The translations under genes were made by a program, and so were the position numbers. Below, in pieces: positions 54,714-63,275 of a stretch of 64,000 nt of DNA (positions are counted from its first letter, which is position 1; each line of letters starts with the position of its first letter). The stretch covers positions 62,001 through 126,000 of the forward strand of contig JACPVR010000004.1 in the NCBI GenBank assembly GCA_016197405.1, written 5' to 3'. The DNA comes from Mycobacterium sp. (lineage in GTDB: Bacteria; Actinomycetota; Actinomycetes; Mycobacteriales; Mycobacteriaceae). The notes beneath the pieces are model-generated. The model made no database searches. It was not told where the DNA came from and was given only the letters and a program-made list of their open reading frames with translations.

Positions 54714-55859
54714 ATGGCAGCCAACCGCTCTAGCTGGATGGACGACGACCTCGACGCACTGCGGGATTTGGCACGTACGTTCTGTGAGAAGGAGGTCGCG
54801 CCGCACAGTGCCCGCTTCATCGAGCAGCACCACGTGGATCGGGACCTGTGGACCCGGGCGGGTGATCTTGGGTTGCTGTGCATGTCAATCCCCGAGCAGT
54901 ACGGCGGAGGTGGGGGAACGTTCGCTCACGAAGCAGTCTTGATTGAGGAACAGGCCCGCATCGGCGATTCGGCATGGGGCGCGCCGCTTCATAGTGGAAT
55001 CGTCGCCCACTACCTGCTCGAGTACGGCACCGATGAGCAGAAGGAACGCTTTCTTCCCAGACTGGCAACTGGTGAGATGGTTGGCGCGATTGCGATGACG
55101 GAGCCGGGCACTGGCTCCGATCTCCAATCTGTCACGACCAAGGCATCGCGCGTTGGAGACGAATACGTTGTCAACGGTTCCAAAACGTTCATCACCAACG
55201 GCGCTCAGGCCGACCTCATCATCGTCGTTGCGAAGACCGACCCCAGTGCCGGAGCGAACGGAATCTCGTTGGTTTTGGTCGAAGGCGATCGACCGGGCTT
55301 TCGGCGGGGTCGGGTGTTGGACAAGGTCGGTCAGCGCGGACAGGACACCTCCGAGCTCTATTTCGAAGATGTGCACATTCCGGTTGAGAACCTCCTGGGT
55401 ACGACTGAAGGCCAGGGGTTCATTCAGTTGATGCAGCAACTTCCCCAAGAGCGATTGATCCTTGCGCTTGGTGCAGTGACAGTACTAGAAACAGCGCTCG
55501 AGTTCACTGTGGAATACACCAAAGATCGGCATGCCTTCGGCAAGCCCGTCTTCGCCTTCCAAAACACCAAGTTCAAGCTCGCCGAGGTCGCCACCGACGC
55601 CCACATCAGCCGCGTTTTCATCGACGACTGCGTCGCCCGCCATCTGCGCGGTGAACTCGACATCCCCACCGTCGCGATGGCGAAATGGTGGACTACTGAG
55701 CGTGCGATGGTCGCCCTTGATGACTGCTTGCAGCTCCACGGCGGCTACGGCTATATGACCGAGTATCCCATCGGCAGGATGTGGGCCGATGCTCGCGTTC
55801 AGAAGATCTACGGTGGGACAAACGAGATTATGAAGGAGATCATTGCTCGGTCGCTTTAG
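54714..55859 (+). CDS. Acyl-CoA dehydrogenase (FadE-like)
   Basis: A 381-residue flavoenzyme. AIAMTEPGTGSDLQSV gives the FAD loop, and QLHGGYGYMTEYPIGR the interface. The C-terminal motif is KIYGGTNEIMKE, lacking the YEGT Glu; the alternative Glu is at about E246 (QLPQERLI), the isovaleryl-CoA dehydrogenase position. GAGGA precedes the ATG. It is controlled by the divergent TetR. Confidence 0.92.
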   Translation: MAANRSSWMDDDLDALRDLARTFCEKEVAPHSARFIEQHHVDRDLWTRAGDLGLLCMSIPEQYGGGGGTFAHEAVLIEEQARIGDSAWGAPLHSGIVAHYLLEYGTDEQKERFLPRLATGEMVGAIAMTEPGTGSDLQSVTTKASRVGDEYVVNGSKTFITNGAQADLIIVVAKTDPSAGANGISLVLVEGDRPGFRRGRVLDKVGQRGQDTSELYFEDVHIPVENLLGTTEGQGFIQLMQQLPQERLILALGAVTVLETALEFTVEYTKDRHAFGKPVFAFQNTKFKLAEVATDAHISRVFIDDCVARHLRGELDIPTVAMAKWWTTERAMVALDDCLQLHGGYGYMTEYPIGRMWADARVQKIYGGTNEIMKEIIARSL

Positions 55860-56014
55860 ATCGAATTCGACCGCTAGATTGGTTACGAGGGGCCGCGATA
55901 GCGAGGTGGCGTTCGCTTATCAAGTCGGTGGTGACTGTTCATTAGGCGGTCACTGTTCACTAGGCGGATACCCGGCGAGCTCGCTTCAAACGGGGGCCTT
56001 ACTCGGCCGGCCTG

Positions 56015-56720
56015 GGCGCGCCGCGCCCGAGACAGGTTGACCTTGCTGCTGACGCCCTTCAGACGATATGCGCCGGCGGACGACCACCGGAGGCCTGCGT
56101 CGTCGACGATCACCCGCGTGGAGTCCCACCAACACTGCGCCTGGCCGCGCCGCCGCGCTCACTCGGCTGGCCAGGTTCACGGGGTTGCCGAACCAGTCGC
56201 CCGCGCGCGAGACCGCTGACCCGGACGCCACGCCAATCCTCAAGGAAGGCAGGTCATTTGCTGACGCGCTGTCGATCAGGTCCAGCATCGTCGTCACCAG
56301 CGGCGTCGGTCGTGATGAGACCAGCATGACCGCGCCCCGAGGGTTTCACGAATCTCAACCGGTGGGTTGGCAGCCTCGCGCGCAGCAGTCGCGAGTCGAT
56401 TCGCGAGCCTCTCCAAATCGTCGGGCTGAAGCTTTCAACATGTTCAGCGCGCGAAGCCACGCATCATCTCCGTGGCCTGCCCGATGCCTTCCGTGAGGGC
56501 CCGCAATATGGCGACTGTTTCGTCTGGATTCCGGTTTCCGTGCTCAGCTCGCGCAGAGAGACGTACCGTCCCTCATCACCCAGTACGCGGCTTGTAGGAA
56601 GAAGGAGAGGGGTTGGGGCCACCAGTCGGCTTTGATCAATCGTGAAGCCCTGGGCATGCAGCCAGGCAATTAGATGAGTCCTTTCCTGGCGGCTGTCGCC
56701 CTCAAGACCGTCGTGCAGAC
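56015..56720 (-). pseudogene. Class III adenylate cyclase (Rv1264-like), decayed
   Basis: Pieces in different minus-strand frames together spell a mycobacterial adenylate cyclase: the regulatory N-terminal helix set (LIAWLHAQGFTIDQ, LPTSRVLGDEGRYVSLRELS), a middle part (DDLERLANRLATAAREAA) and the cyclase core ([43 protein letters not shown]). At least two frameshifts (near 56330 and 56100) and missing middle sequence prevent a full protein. The core Asp and Arg needed for catalysis cannot all be found. The downstream edge near 55900 is uncertain. Confidence 0.75.
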
Positions 56721-56767
56721 ATACTGAGCGAGGTCGTCTTCGTGTGTTGCTGACACCCTGGACCTGC

Positions 56768-57430
56768 TTAGTGCTGCGGCGTACCGGGACGCGGACAGGA
56801 TGGTTCAGTGTTCACGCCGCGCACCTGGTGACTCGACGCGGGGACGCCGAGCACGGCGTGACCCATCGCAACGAGCAGCGCAGAGGTCTGTTCGGGAGCC
56901 AGGCCAGTGCCGCGGTAGTGCAAGATCGATTGAATGGCTCCGATCGCTCCATGAACCATCGCCCGAAGTTCAATCTCATCGACCGCGGGCCGCAATTCTC
57001 CGACGAGGTGTACCCACTCTTCTAGATAGAGTCGCTGCTTTCGGCGCAACCGGCTCTGGTGCTGATCCGACAGATTGTGCACTTCGCGGTAATACACCAT
57101 TGCCAGCTCGCGTTGATCCATTACCAAGGCGACTTGGTCTGACACCAGCAGGGTCAGCGCCTCCGCCTCGTCGCGGGACTGCTCGACGATCGCCGTCGCA
57201 CGCTTAAGGAGTTTGTCCACCACTCGCTCGAAGAGGGCCGCCAGTAGATCGCTCTTACTGTTGAAATGGCGATAGATGGCCGGCCCGACAACCCCTGATG
57301 CAACGCCGATGTCGGCCATGGAGACAGCGTGGTAGCCCCGCTCGGCAATCAACTCGGTGGCAGAGGCGAGAATCCGTTCCCGACGTTCGCCGCCGACCCG
57401 GGTACGTCCGGCAACGACCACCTTGTTCAC
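56768..57430 (-). CDS. TetR-family regulator
   Basis: A 220-residue regulator. GERRERILASATELIAERGY and MADIGVASGVVGPAIYRHFN form the helix-turn-helix. GTG start at 57430. The C-terminal tail is Pro/Thr-rich. It lies 414 bp beyond the stop end of the AtuA-like gene on the same strand and could regulate that operon at a distance or act on its own promoter. The spacer upstream has an ACGAACGTTAACA element. Confidence 0.85.
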   Translation of the reverse strand: MNKVVVAGRTRVGGERRERILASATELIAERGYHAVSMADIGVASGVVGPAIYRHFNSKSDLLAALFERVVDKLLKRATAIVEQSRDEAEALTLLVSDQVALVMDQRELAMVYYREVHNLSDQHQSRLRRKQRLYLEEWVHLVGELRPAVDEIELRAMVHGAIGAIQSILHYRGTGLAPEQTSALLVAMGHAVLGVPASSHQVRGVNTEPSCPRPGTPQH

Positions 57431-57843
57431 TACTACCTTCCTTCGCTCGCAACCAGGGCTCGCGCAGCACTGCAGCGCCGGGAGCTACACTACGAACGTT
57501 AACACCTGCTCACAATCCCAGGTTGAGTTGAAATGTAGACGCCCAGTGGCAGGTGGCTGGCGCCTGCGCGTGTGATCCCCATTCGTGGATGTGCCCGCTC
57601 ATTGGCCAAGATCGGCAACCGCGTGGGCAGATCGCTGCGCCCTCTTTGGATGTCCAGTTCGGCAAGGAACTGGACAAAGCCATCTCTCCGTCTGCCGGAC
57701 GCTGTTGGCGTCATCCGATCGTCATCACATCGTTCGGCAACACGGCTTTGGCAAAGGGGCTACGTCAAGCAGCAGGCAGAGGACGGCGACTTGATTGGCG
57801 ATACGTCGACAGAGTGGCCCGGCTACTCCAAATTCGGGATTTG
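57431..57843. other. Non-coding stretch beyond the AtuA-like gene
   Basis: No conserved gene is recognised in these 413 bp on either strand. Composition resembles coding sequence in places, so decayed fragments may be present. Confidence 0.35.
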
Positions 57844-59580
57844 TCAGGTCGCGCCGACAAGGGATTGCGGTATGTCCACGATGCGGGAGCGCAGGTACTC
57901 GCACAAGCCCTTCGCCTGGGCATCCGGCCGGGTCGAGGATGCCACGCCTTCCCCCAGCAGCCCGTGCACCACAACGTTGAGCGCACGCAGGTTGGGCAGC
58001 TCGAATCGCTCTATGCGCAGCTGCGCAGCCTCCGGGCCGAGCAGCCCGCGCAGTCGCTCGACGGTTAAGTGCTCGCGCACCCAGGCATAGCCGGCGTCGT
58101 CGCGGGCCCAGAGACCAATATTGGCGTTGCCGCCCTTGTCGCCGGACCGCGCGCCCAGAACCGCGCCCAGCGGCGCGCGGCATGTCGGCTCGGTCGGCGG
58201 CGCGGCTGCCGCGCTGCCCCGGACCTTCGCGGCCGGCACGCTACCGGTCGGCGGATCGGCGATCCTCCGGCGCTCACCGTTGGGCAGCACCACGACCTGC
58301 GTCACGCTCGACCGGGGCACGGTCGCTGGGCGATACACGCCGAACACTGACTCCGACGTGGGTGGCGTGGTGGTGTGGAAGCCGGCATACCCGGCCAGAG
58401 CGATCTCCATGATTGCGCTCGAGAACGCCCGGCCGACCTTGCGCGGGTCGGTGTCCTTGACCGTGATCCGCAAGTGCGCGCACGCCTGGTCGTTGGTGGG
58501 GGCGTCCGGTGTGTCGAAACGCAGAAACCGGACGTCGACCTCGGCGAAGGATCCCCGGCCGCCGAGGATGTCGAACAGCTGCTGCTGCGCGAACGCGGCT
58601 TTCGCCTCCAGGTCCAAGCCGGTGAGCACCATCGTCATGGTGTTCCGGTAGCCCCCGACCTCGTTCAGCGCCACCTTGAGCGTCTCCGGTGGCGGGCTGC
58701 CGGTGACACCCGTGATCGCCACCCGGTGCTCGGCCTGCTGGGCCAGCGAGATCGTGTCGAAGTGAGTCACCACGTCGGGCCCCAGATAGGCCGGCTCGGC
58801 GATCTCGTAGAGCAGCTGGGAGGTGACCGTACCGACCGACACCAGCCCCCCGGTGTCGGCGTGCTTGGTGATCACCGACGAGCCGTCGGCCGCCACCTCC
58901 GCGATCGGGAAGCCCGGGTAGCGACGGTCGGTGATCTCGTCGAGGAAGGCGTAGTTGCCGCCCGTGGCCTGTGGTCCGCATTCGATGACGTGGCCGGCCA
59001 CGACGGCACCGGCGAGCCGGTCCCAGTCGGTGCGCTCCCACCCGTGCCACCAGGCGGCCGGGCCGACGACCAGCGAGGCGTCTGTCACCCGTCCGGTGAC
59101 GACGACGTCGGCGCCCGCACCCAGCGCTTCGGCGATACCCCAACCCCCGAGGTAGGCGTTGGCCGAGACCGGCTTGACCTCACCGACCGCAGGGGTGATC
59201 GCGGAGAGGTTCCCGCGCAAGTCGTCACCTTCGATGTGGGCGATCCGGACGGTGATACCGAGCCGGTCCGCAAGCTCGCGCAATCTGACGGCCAGCCCGG
59301 CCGGGTTGAGCCCACCGGCGTTGGCCACGATCTTGATACCGCGGTCGGAACAGGTGCCCAACACCTGCTCCATCTGGGTCAGGAACGTGCGCGCGTAACC
59401 GCCCGCCGGATCCTTCGCCTGGGCCTTCGCCAGGATGAGCATCGTCAGTTCAGCGAGGTAGTCCCCGCACAGCACGTCGATGCTCTGCTCGCCCGTCCCG
59501 CCCTCGACCATCTCCCGCGCCGCGGCGATCCGGTCGCCGTAGAAGCCCGAGCAATTTCCGATGCGTACCGGGTCCCTCAC
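57844..59580 (-). CDS. AtuA-like (acyclic terpene utilisation, DUF1446) protein
   Basis: A 578-residue protein with the DUF1446 domain (starting RIGNCSGFYGDRIAAAREMV, with GGYARTFLTQMEQVL, VANAGGLNPAGLA, and ADVVVTGRVTDASLVVGPAA) over about 450 residues, and a C-terminal AtuA-like domain (LGARSGDKGGNANIGLWARD). AtuA is needed for citronellol/geraniol growth in Pseudomonas, but its reaction is unknown. The GTG at 59580 overlaps the TIGR03084 stop (GTGA). The operon pairs it with a metal-binding protein and an enoyl-CoA hydratase. Confidence 0.88.
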   Translation of the reverse strand: MRDPVRIGNCSGFYGDRIAAAREMVEGGTGEQSIDVLCGDYLAELTMLILAKAQAKDPAGGYARTFLTQMEQVLGTCSDRGIKIVANAGGLNPAGLAVRLRELADRLGITVRIAHIEGDDLRGNLSAITPAVGEVKPVSANAYLGGWGIAEALGAGADVVVTGRVTDASLVVGPAAWWHGWERTDWDRLAGAVVAGHVIECGPQATGGNYAFLDEITDRRYPGFPIAEVAADGSSVITKHADTGGLVSVGTVTSQLLYEIAEPAYLGPDVVTHFDTISLAQQAEHRVAITGVTGSPPPETLKVALNEVGGYRNTMTMVLTGLDLEAKAAFAQQQLFDILGGRGSFAEVDVRFLRFDTPDAPTNDQACAHLRITVKDTDPRKVGRAFSSAIMEIALAGYAGFHTTTPPTSESVFGVYRPATVPRSSVTQVVVLPNGERRRIADPPTGSVPAAKVRGSAAAAPPTEPTCRAPLGAVLGARSGDKGGNANIGLWARDDAGYAWVREHLTVERLRGLLGPEAAQLRIERFELPNLRALNVVVHGLLGEGVASSTRPDAQAKGLCEYLRSRIVDIPQSLVGAT

Positions 59581-60389
59581 GACACACCTCCGTCGAACTG
59601 TCCTGCGGTGCGCCCGCCACCGGGAGGTCCGGCGAAGGCCTGCGCGATGGAGAGCCACTGGTCGGCGAGCGGACCGGTGACGTGCAGTGCGGTGTCGTCG
59701 CGATGCCTGCGCTGGGTGACGAGCAGGCAGAAGTCGTGCGCAGTGCCGGTGACCCGGTTGGGCACGCCGTCGGGGCCCCAGGTCCACAGCGTGCCCCCCG
59801 GTGCGGTGAGCTCGACACGGACGGGTTCCTCGGGCACCTCCAGGCCGTTGGCCATGTAGCTGAACGCCCGCGCTCCCACGCCGATGTGGGCGACGTGGCG
59901 CAACCGGGCCGAGGGCACACGGGTCACTCCCAGCGCGTCGGCGATGTCCTGACCGTGCGCCCAGGTCTCCATGATCCGCGCGGTCAGCGAGGAAGCCGCG
60001 CTCATGGGGAGGCCGAACCACGGCACCCGCATCGAGGGGTCGATCGCTGCGAAGGCAGCGACGAGGGCGCGGCGCGCGCCGTCGAACCAGGACAGCAGCT
60101 CCGCTGTCGGCATCGGCCGGTAGCGCTCGGCGATGGTGTCCGGGGAGATCCGGCCGTCGGCGAGCATGGGCAGCACCTCGGCCGTGAACCCTTCGGGGTC
60201 GGTGGCTGAGCGCACCGCGGCGTCGTCGAAGAACGCAAGATGGCTGATCTGATCGCGGACCGCCCAGCCTGCCGCGGGGGTGGGCGCGTCCCACCCGGCT
60301 TGCCCCTCGGGCAGCTCGGCGATCAGTGACCACAGCTCGGCCGTTTCCGCCCCGATGTCGGTGATCAAGGACTCCATCGGCACGGCCAC
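59577..60389 (-). CDS. TIGR03084-family metal-binding protein (mycothiol-dependent isomerase-like)
   Basis: A 270-residue DinB/MDMPI-like protein. The metal-site residues are visible in QISHLAFFDD and ETWAHGQDIADALG. Members resemble mycothiol-dependent maleylpyruvate isomerase, but their reaction is not known. The GTG at 60389 is 2 nt after the hydratase stop; an ATG at 60377 is in frame. It regularly sits beside AtuA-like genes in actinobacteria, as here. Confidence 0.85.
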   Translation of the reverse strand: MAVPMESLITDIGAETAELWSLIAELPEGQAGWDAPTPAAGWAVRDQISHLAFFDDAAVRSATDPEGFTAEVLPMLADGRISPDTIAERYRPMPTAELLSWFDGARRALVAAFAAIDPSMRVPWFGLPMSAASSLTARIMETWAHGQDIADALGVTRVPSARLRHVAHIGVGARAFSYMANGLEVPEEPVRVELTAPGGTLWTWGPDGVPNRVTGTAHDFCLLVTQRRHRDDTALHVTGPLADQWLSIAQAFAGPPGGGRTAGQFDGGVS

Positions 60390-60391
60390 GT

Positions 60392-61159
60392 CTAACGTCC
60401 CTTCCAAACCGGTGTGCGCTTCTCGCGGAACGCGGCGGGACCCTCTAGCGCGTCGGCGCTGAGGTACACCGGCTCCCATATCTGGTCGGCGTGGGCGTAG
60501 GCCTCCGTCAGGTGGTGCGCTGCGGAGAGGTATACGGTCTTTTTTGCCGCGAGTACGGACAGCGGTGCGTTGGAAGCGATCCGCAGGGCGATCTCCTGAA
60601 CTCGTACCCGCAGCTCCGCTGCGGGCACGACCTCGTTCACCATGCCTACCTCGCGGGCGCGCTCGGCAGTGATCGGGTCGCCGGTCATCAAAATCTGCAG
60701 CGCAATCCGCGGCGGCAGCAGCCACGACAGCGGGACAGCCCATGGCGAGCCGCGGCCTACCTTGACCTCGCTGACCGCGAACCTGGCGTGCTCGGCTGCG
60801 ATGACGAGGTCGCACTGCTGGGCCAGTAGGAATCCGCCGGCGAAGGCGACGCCGTTCACCGCGGCGATGGTCGGCTTGGCGACCTGGATGTTGCGCCCGA
60901 ATTGCGGCGCGAAGTCTGGCGGCGGAACCGTGAGCGCCGTCTCCGCCATCTCTTTAAGGTCCCCTCCGGCGCAGAACGCCTTATCGCCTGCCCCGGTCAG
61001 CACCAGAACCTTGGCGGAGTCGTCGGCGTTGAAGCGGTGAACGCTGTGGAACAGTCCCTGCCGGACCGCCCCGTTGAGCGCGTTCCGTGCCTCGGGGCGA
61101 TTGATCGTCAACCAGGCCACCCCGTCGACGACCTCGTAGGTGATCGCTTCCTCGCTCAT
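60392..61159 (-). CDS. Enoyl-CoA hydratase/isomerase family protein
   Basis: A 255-residue crotonase. GDKAFCAGGDLKEM gives the first oxyanion loop, and NGVAFAGGFLLAQQCDLVIA the second; the first catalytic Glu position carries a change (GRGSPWAVPL), as in isohexenylglutaconyl-CoA hydratase-like or other specialised members. The C-terminal EGPAAFREKRTPVWKGR is standard. ATG at 61159. First gene of the AtuA-like operon. Confidence 0.9.
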   Translation of the reverse strand: MSEEAITYEVVDGVAWLTINRPEARNALNGAVRQGLFHSVHRFNADDSAKVLVLTGAGDKAFCAGGDLKEMAETALTVPPPDFAPQFGRNIQVAKPTIAAVNGVAFAGGFLLAQQCDLVIAAEHARFAVSEVKVGRGSPWAVPLSWLLPPRIALQILMTGDPITAERAREVGMVNEVVPAAELRVRVQEIALRIASNAPLSVLAAKKTVYLSAAHHLTEAYAHADQIWEPVYLSADALEGPAAFREKRTPVWKGR

Positions 61160-61545
61160 CAATCCCCGTCCTGATCGGCACCCGCCCTCCCGATGTGAGG
61201 GCTCGTTCACTCGCAGTACGTTACCCGGCAGAATGTCGCGAGGACCAGTTGGTGAGCGAACGCGTTGCGTCCGGCGGCGCAACCCGACCGGCGTGGCCAG
61301 CTCCGTAAATGTTGGGTTCGCCACCTCGTCGGCCGCATTCGGTTCGAGCGATTGACGAGATCGGATCCCAAGGCCGCAACACGGGGTTGCATTCGTACGT
61401 CAAGTCCTCGGCAAGAATGTGGCCCTCTTCGGCCTTTTGGGATTGGCACGCCGGAGGTGCTCCTTGCCACCGTTTCACCCTTGGCTCCCAGAAACAATCG
61501 GTGCCAAATGCTGTGAACGCATGCGTCGCCGCGGGGAACCGCTCG
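61160..61545. other. Non-coding stretch between carboxylesterase and hydratase genes
   Basis: No gene recognised in 386 bp. It would hold the promoter of the AtuA-like operon. A TACGTTA element near 61217 is shared with the carboxylase divergent promoter. Confidence 0.4.
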
Positions 61546-63054
61546 TCAGCGTCCGAGGACTTGAAAACCTTCCCATGCTTTCCGGCGGTCGGCGTGGGGG
61601 TCGTTGTCCACTCGCGAAGCGCGATCGAAGACGAGGACCGGACGGGCGTCGCTGGTGTAGCGCGGCCAGCCGTCTCCTGGAACTCCGGTGCGTGCGAAAG
61701 CATCCCAGCGCCCTTGCATGTCGTCGCTCACGCGTAGGGCCGAGCGGCGATCGGCTCCGGCGCTGAGTAGCCGACCGAGCGGCGTGCGGTAGGCGTCGAA
61801 CACCGCAAGAAGCTCCGTCGCATGGGTGGCACCCAGCCCGGCCCATTGCAGAGTTCGCGGGGCGAAGTCATAGCGGTACAGATATGTGGGGGCGTGCCGA
61901 CTGTGGGAATCCGCGAGCTGCCACAGTGTCGATCCGAATGTGAAGTCGGCCCCCAGTCGGATACAGGCATCGGGGGCCGGATATTCGGGATAGGCAGCAG
62001 TAATTCGCTCGCGACAGGTGGGTTCCGCTCCCGCTAGTAACGCTTCGATCTTGGCTTCGTTCGTCGGGAGGAGTTTGAGGAAGCGAGTGAACAACCGGCC
62101 CTCGTCGGCGTTCGTACCGACGATCAGCGGCACACGGTACGCCTTGCCGTCGCGCATCGCTTGAATGGGCTCGGACGGTAGATAGTCGGTTCCGAATGTG
62201 CATCCCACCGGGTAACCGCCAGCAAGGTCCGATGCACTCGTGGTGAGCAAGCGATCGAATGCATTCACCAGTTGAGCCGGACGCGCCGCCAACAGGAGGC
62301 GGGCGGGCTCCCGCTCGTCGGCGCAGAGAATGGATGCGAACTTGGCGGCGAACTCCGCGGCCAGCTCCTGGGAGCGGGATAGCGCGCCGGCCGGACTTTG
62401 TGAGATAGCCTGTGCGAAAAGCCCTTTCGCCGCTGGCACGGCCAGCAAAGTGGTAACGGCGTGCGCGCCCGCGCTCTCTCCGAAGATCGTCACGTTATCG
62501 GGATCGCCGCCGAATGCCGCGATGTTCTCGCGTACCCACCTGAGCGCCGACACGAGGTCACGCAAGTAGAGGTTGTCGTCAATATGGATGTCTGCGGTGG
62601 ACAGCGACGACAGGTCGACAGCCCCTAGCGCGCCGAGGCGGTAGTTTGCCGATACGTACACGCAACCGCTGCGGGCAAGCGACGCGCCATCATAGATCGG
62701 TGTCGCGGAACTGCCCAGGAAGTACGCCCCGCCGTGAATGAAGAACATCACGGGCAGAGGTCGGTCCGAGCCGCCGTCGGGTGCAACGACATTGAGGGTG
62801 AGGCAGTCCTCGCTCATGGGCTGGAACTTGCCCGGACCGACGATGGTGTATCGGCGGGGCTGTGGAGCGCAGTAGCGGAATCGGTGGCAGGGTCGGACGC
62901 CGTCCCACGCTTCGACCGGCTGGGGAGCCTTGAACCGCAGCGCGCCGACTGGTGGCTTGGCGTAGGGAATGGAACGCCAGCGATTGACGCCGTCCCGCGT
63001 GAATCCTTCGATGGCGCCCGAGGTGAGTTCGGTGCGGACTGTCTTCGCTGGCAT
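61546..63054 (-). CDS. Carboxylesterase, type B
   Basis: A 502-residue type B carboxylesterase. The family N-terminus (RSIPYAKPPVGALRF), EDCLTLNVVAP, the oxyanion HGGAY and nucleophile GESAGA (about S194) are clear; the Glu (TNADEGRLF) and His (GATHATELL) triad partners fit. The start region has TATTGT 6 nt before the ATG, so it may be leaderless. No signal peptide. It could hydrolyse esters made by the BVMOs. Confidence 0.92.
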   Translation of the reverse strand: MPAKTVRTELTSGAIEGFTRDGVNRWRSIPYAKPPVGALRFKAPQPVEAWDGVRPCHRFRYCAPQPRRYTIVGPGKFQPMSEDCLTLNVVAPDGGSDRPLPVMFFIHGGAYFLGSSATPIYDGASLARSGCVYVSANYRLGALGAVDLSSLSTADIHIDDNLYLRDLVSALRWVRENIAAFGGDPDNVTIFGESAGAHAVTTLLAVPAAKGLFAQAISQSPAGALSRSQELAAEFAAKFASILCADEREPARLLLAARPAQLVNAFDRLLTTSASDLAGGYPVGCTFGTDYLPSEPIQAMRDGKAYRVPLIVGTNADEGRLFTRFLKLLPTNEAKIEALLAGAEPTCRERITAAYPEYPAPDACIRLGADFTFGSTLWQLADSHSRHAPTYLYRYDFAPRTLQWAGLGATHATELLAVFDAYRTPLGRLLSAGADRRSALRVSDDMQGRWDAFARTGVPGDGWPRYTSDARPVLVFDRASRVDNDPHADRRKAWEGFQVLGR

Positions 63055-63275
63055 GTATCGACAATAGCGAATGACTATTCACACCAGCGCCCGGCTCTGC
63101 CGTTCAGTCGCCGTGTCGGGCACGGTTTGGCCTGCTACTGATGACTCACTCGACTTCGGTCAGCGGCCTCCACGGCCGTTCGGTGACGTCGTGGCTGATT
63201 CTTAAGCACCGGTTACTTCTTTTCAGAAGAAGAAGCTACCCATGACCGGCTATCTCCGGGCGTGCGGGGACATCC

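Noticed and set aside
58375..59859. A 494-codon plus-strand frame
   Set aside because: Antisense to the AtuA-like and TIGR03084 genes, without recognisable domains.
59581..60333. N-terminal extension of the AtuA-like protein
   Set aside because: The frame is open upstream but lies over the TIGR03084 gene; the DUF1446 domain begins right after the GTG at 59580.
63216..63229. CTTCT/AGAAG hairpin upstream of the carboxylesterase gene
   Set aside because: Only 5-bp arms with a 4-nt loop, no supporting context.
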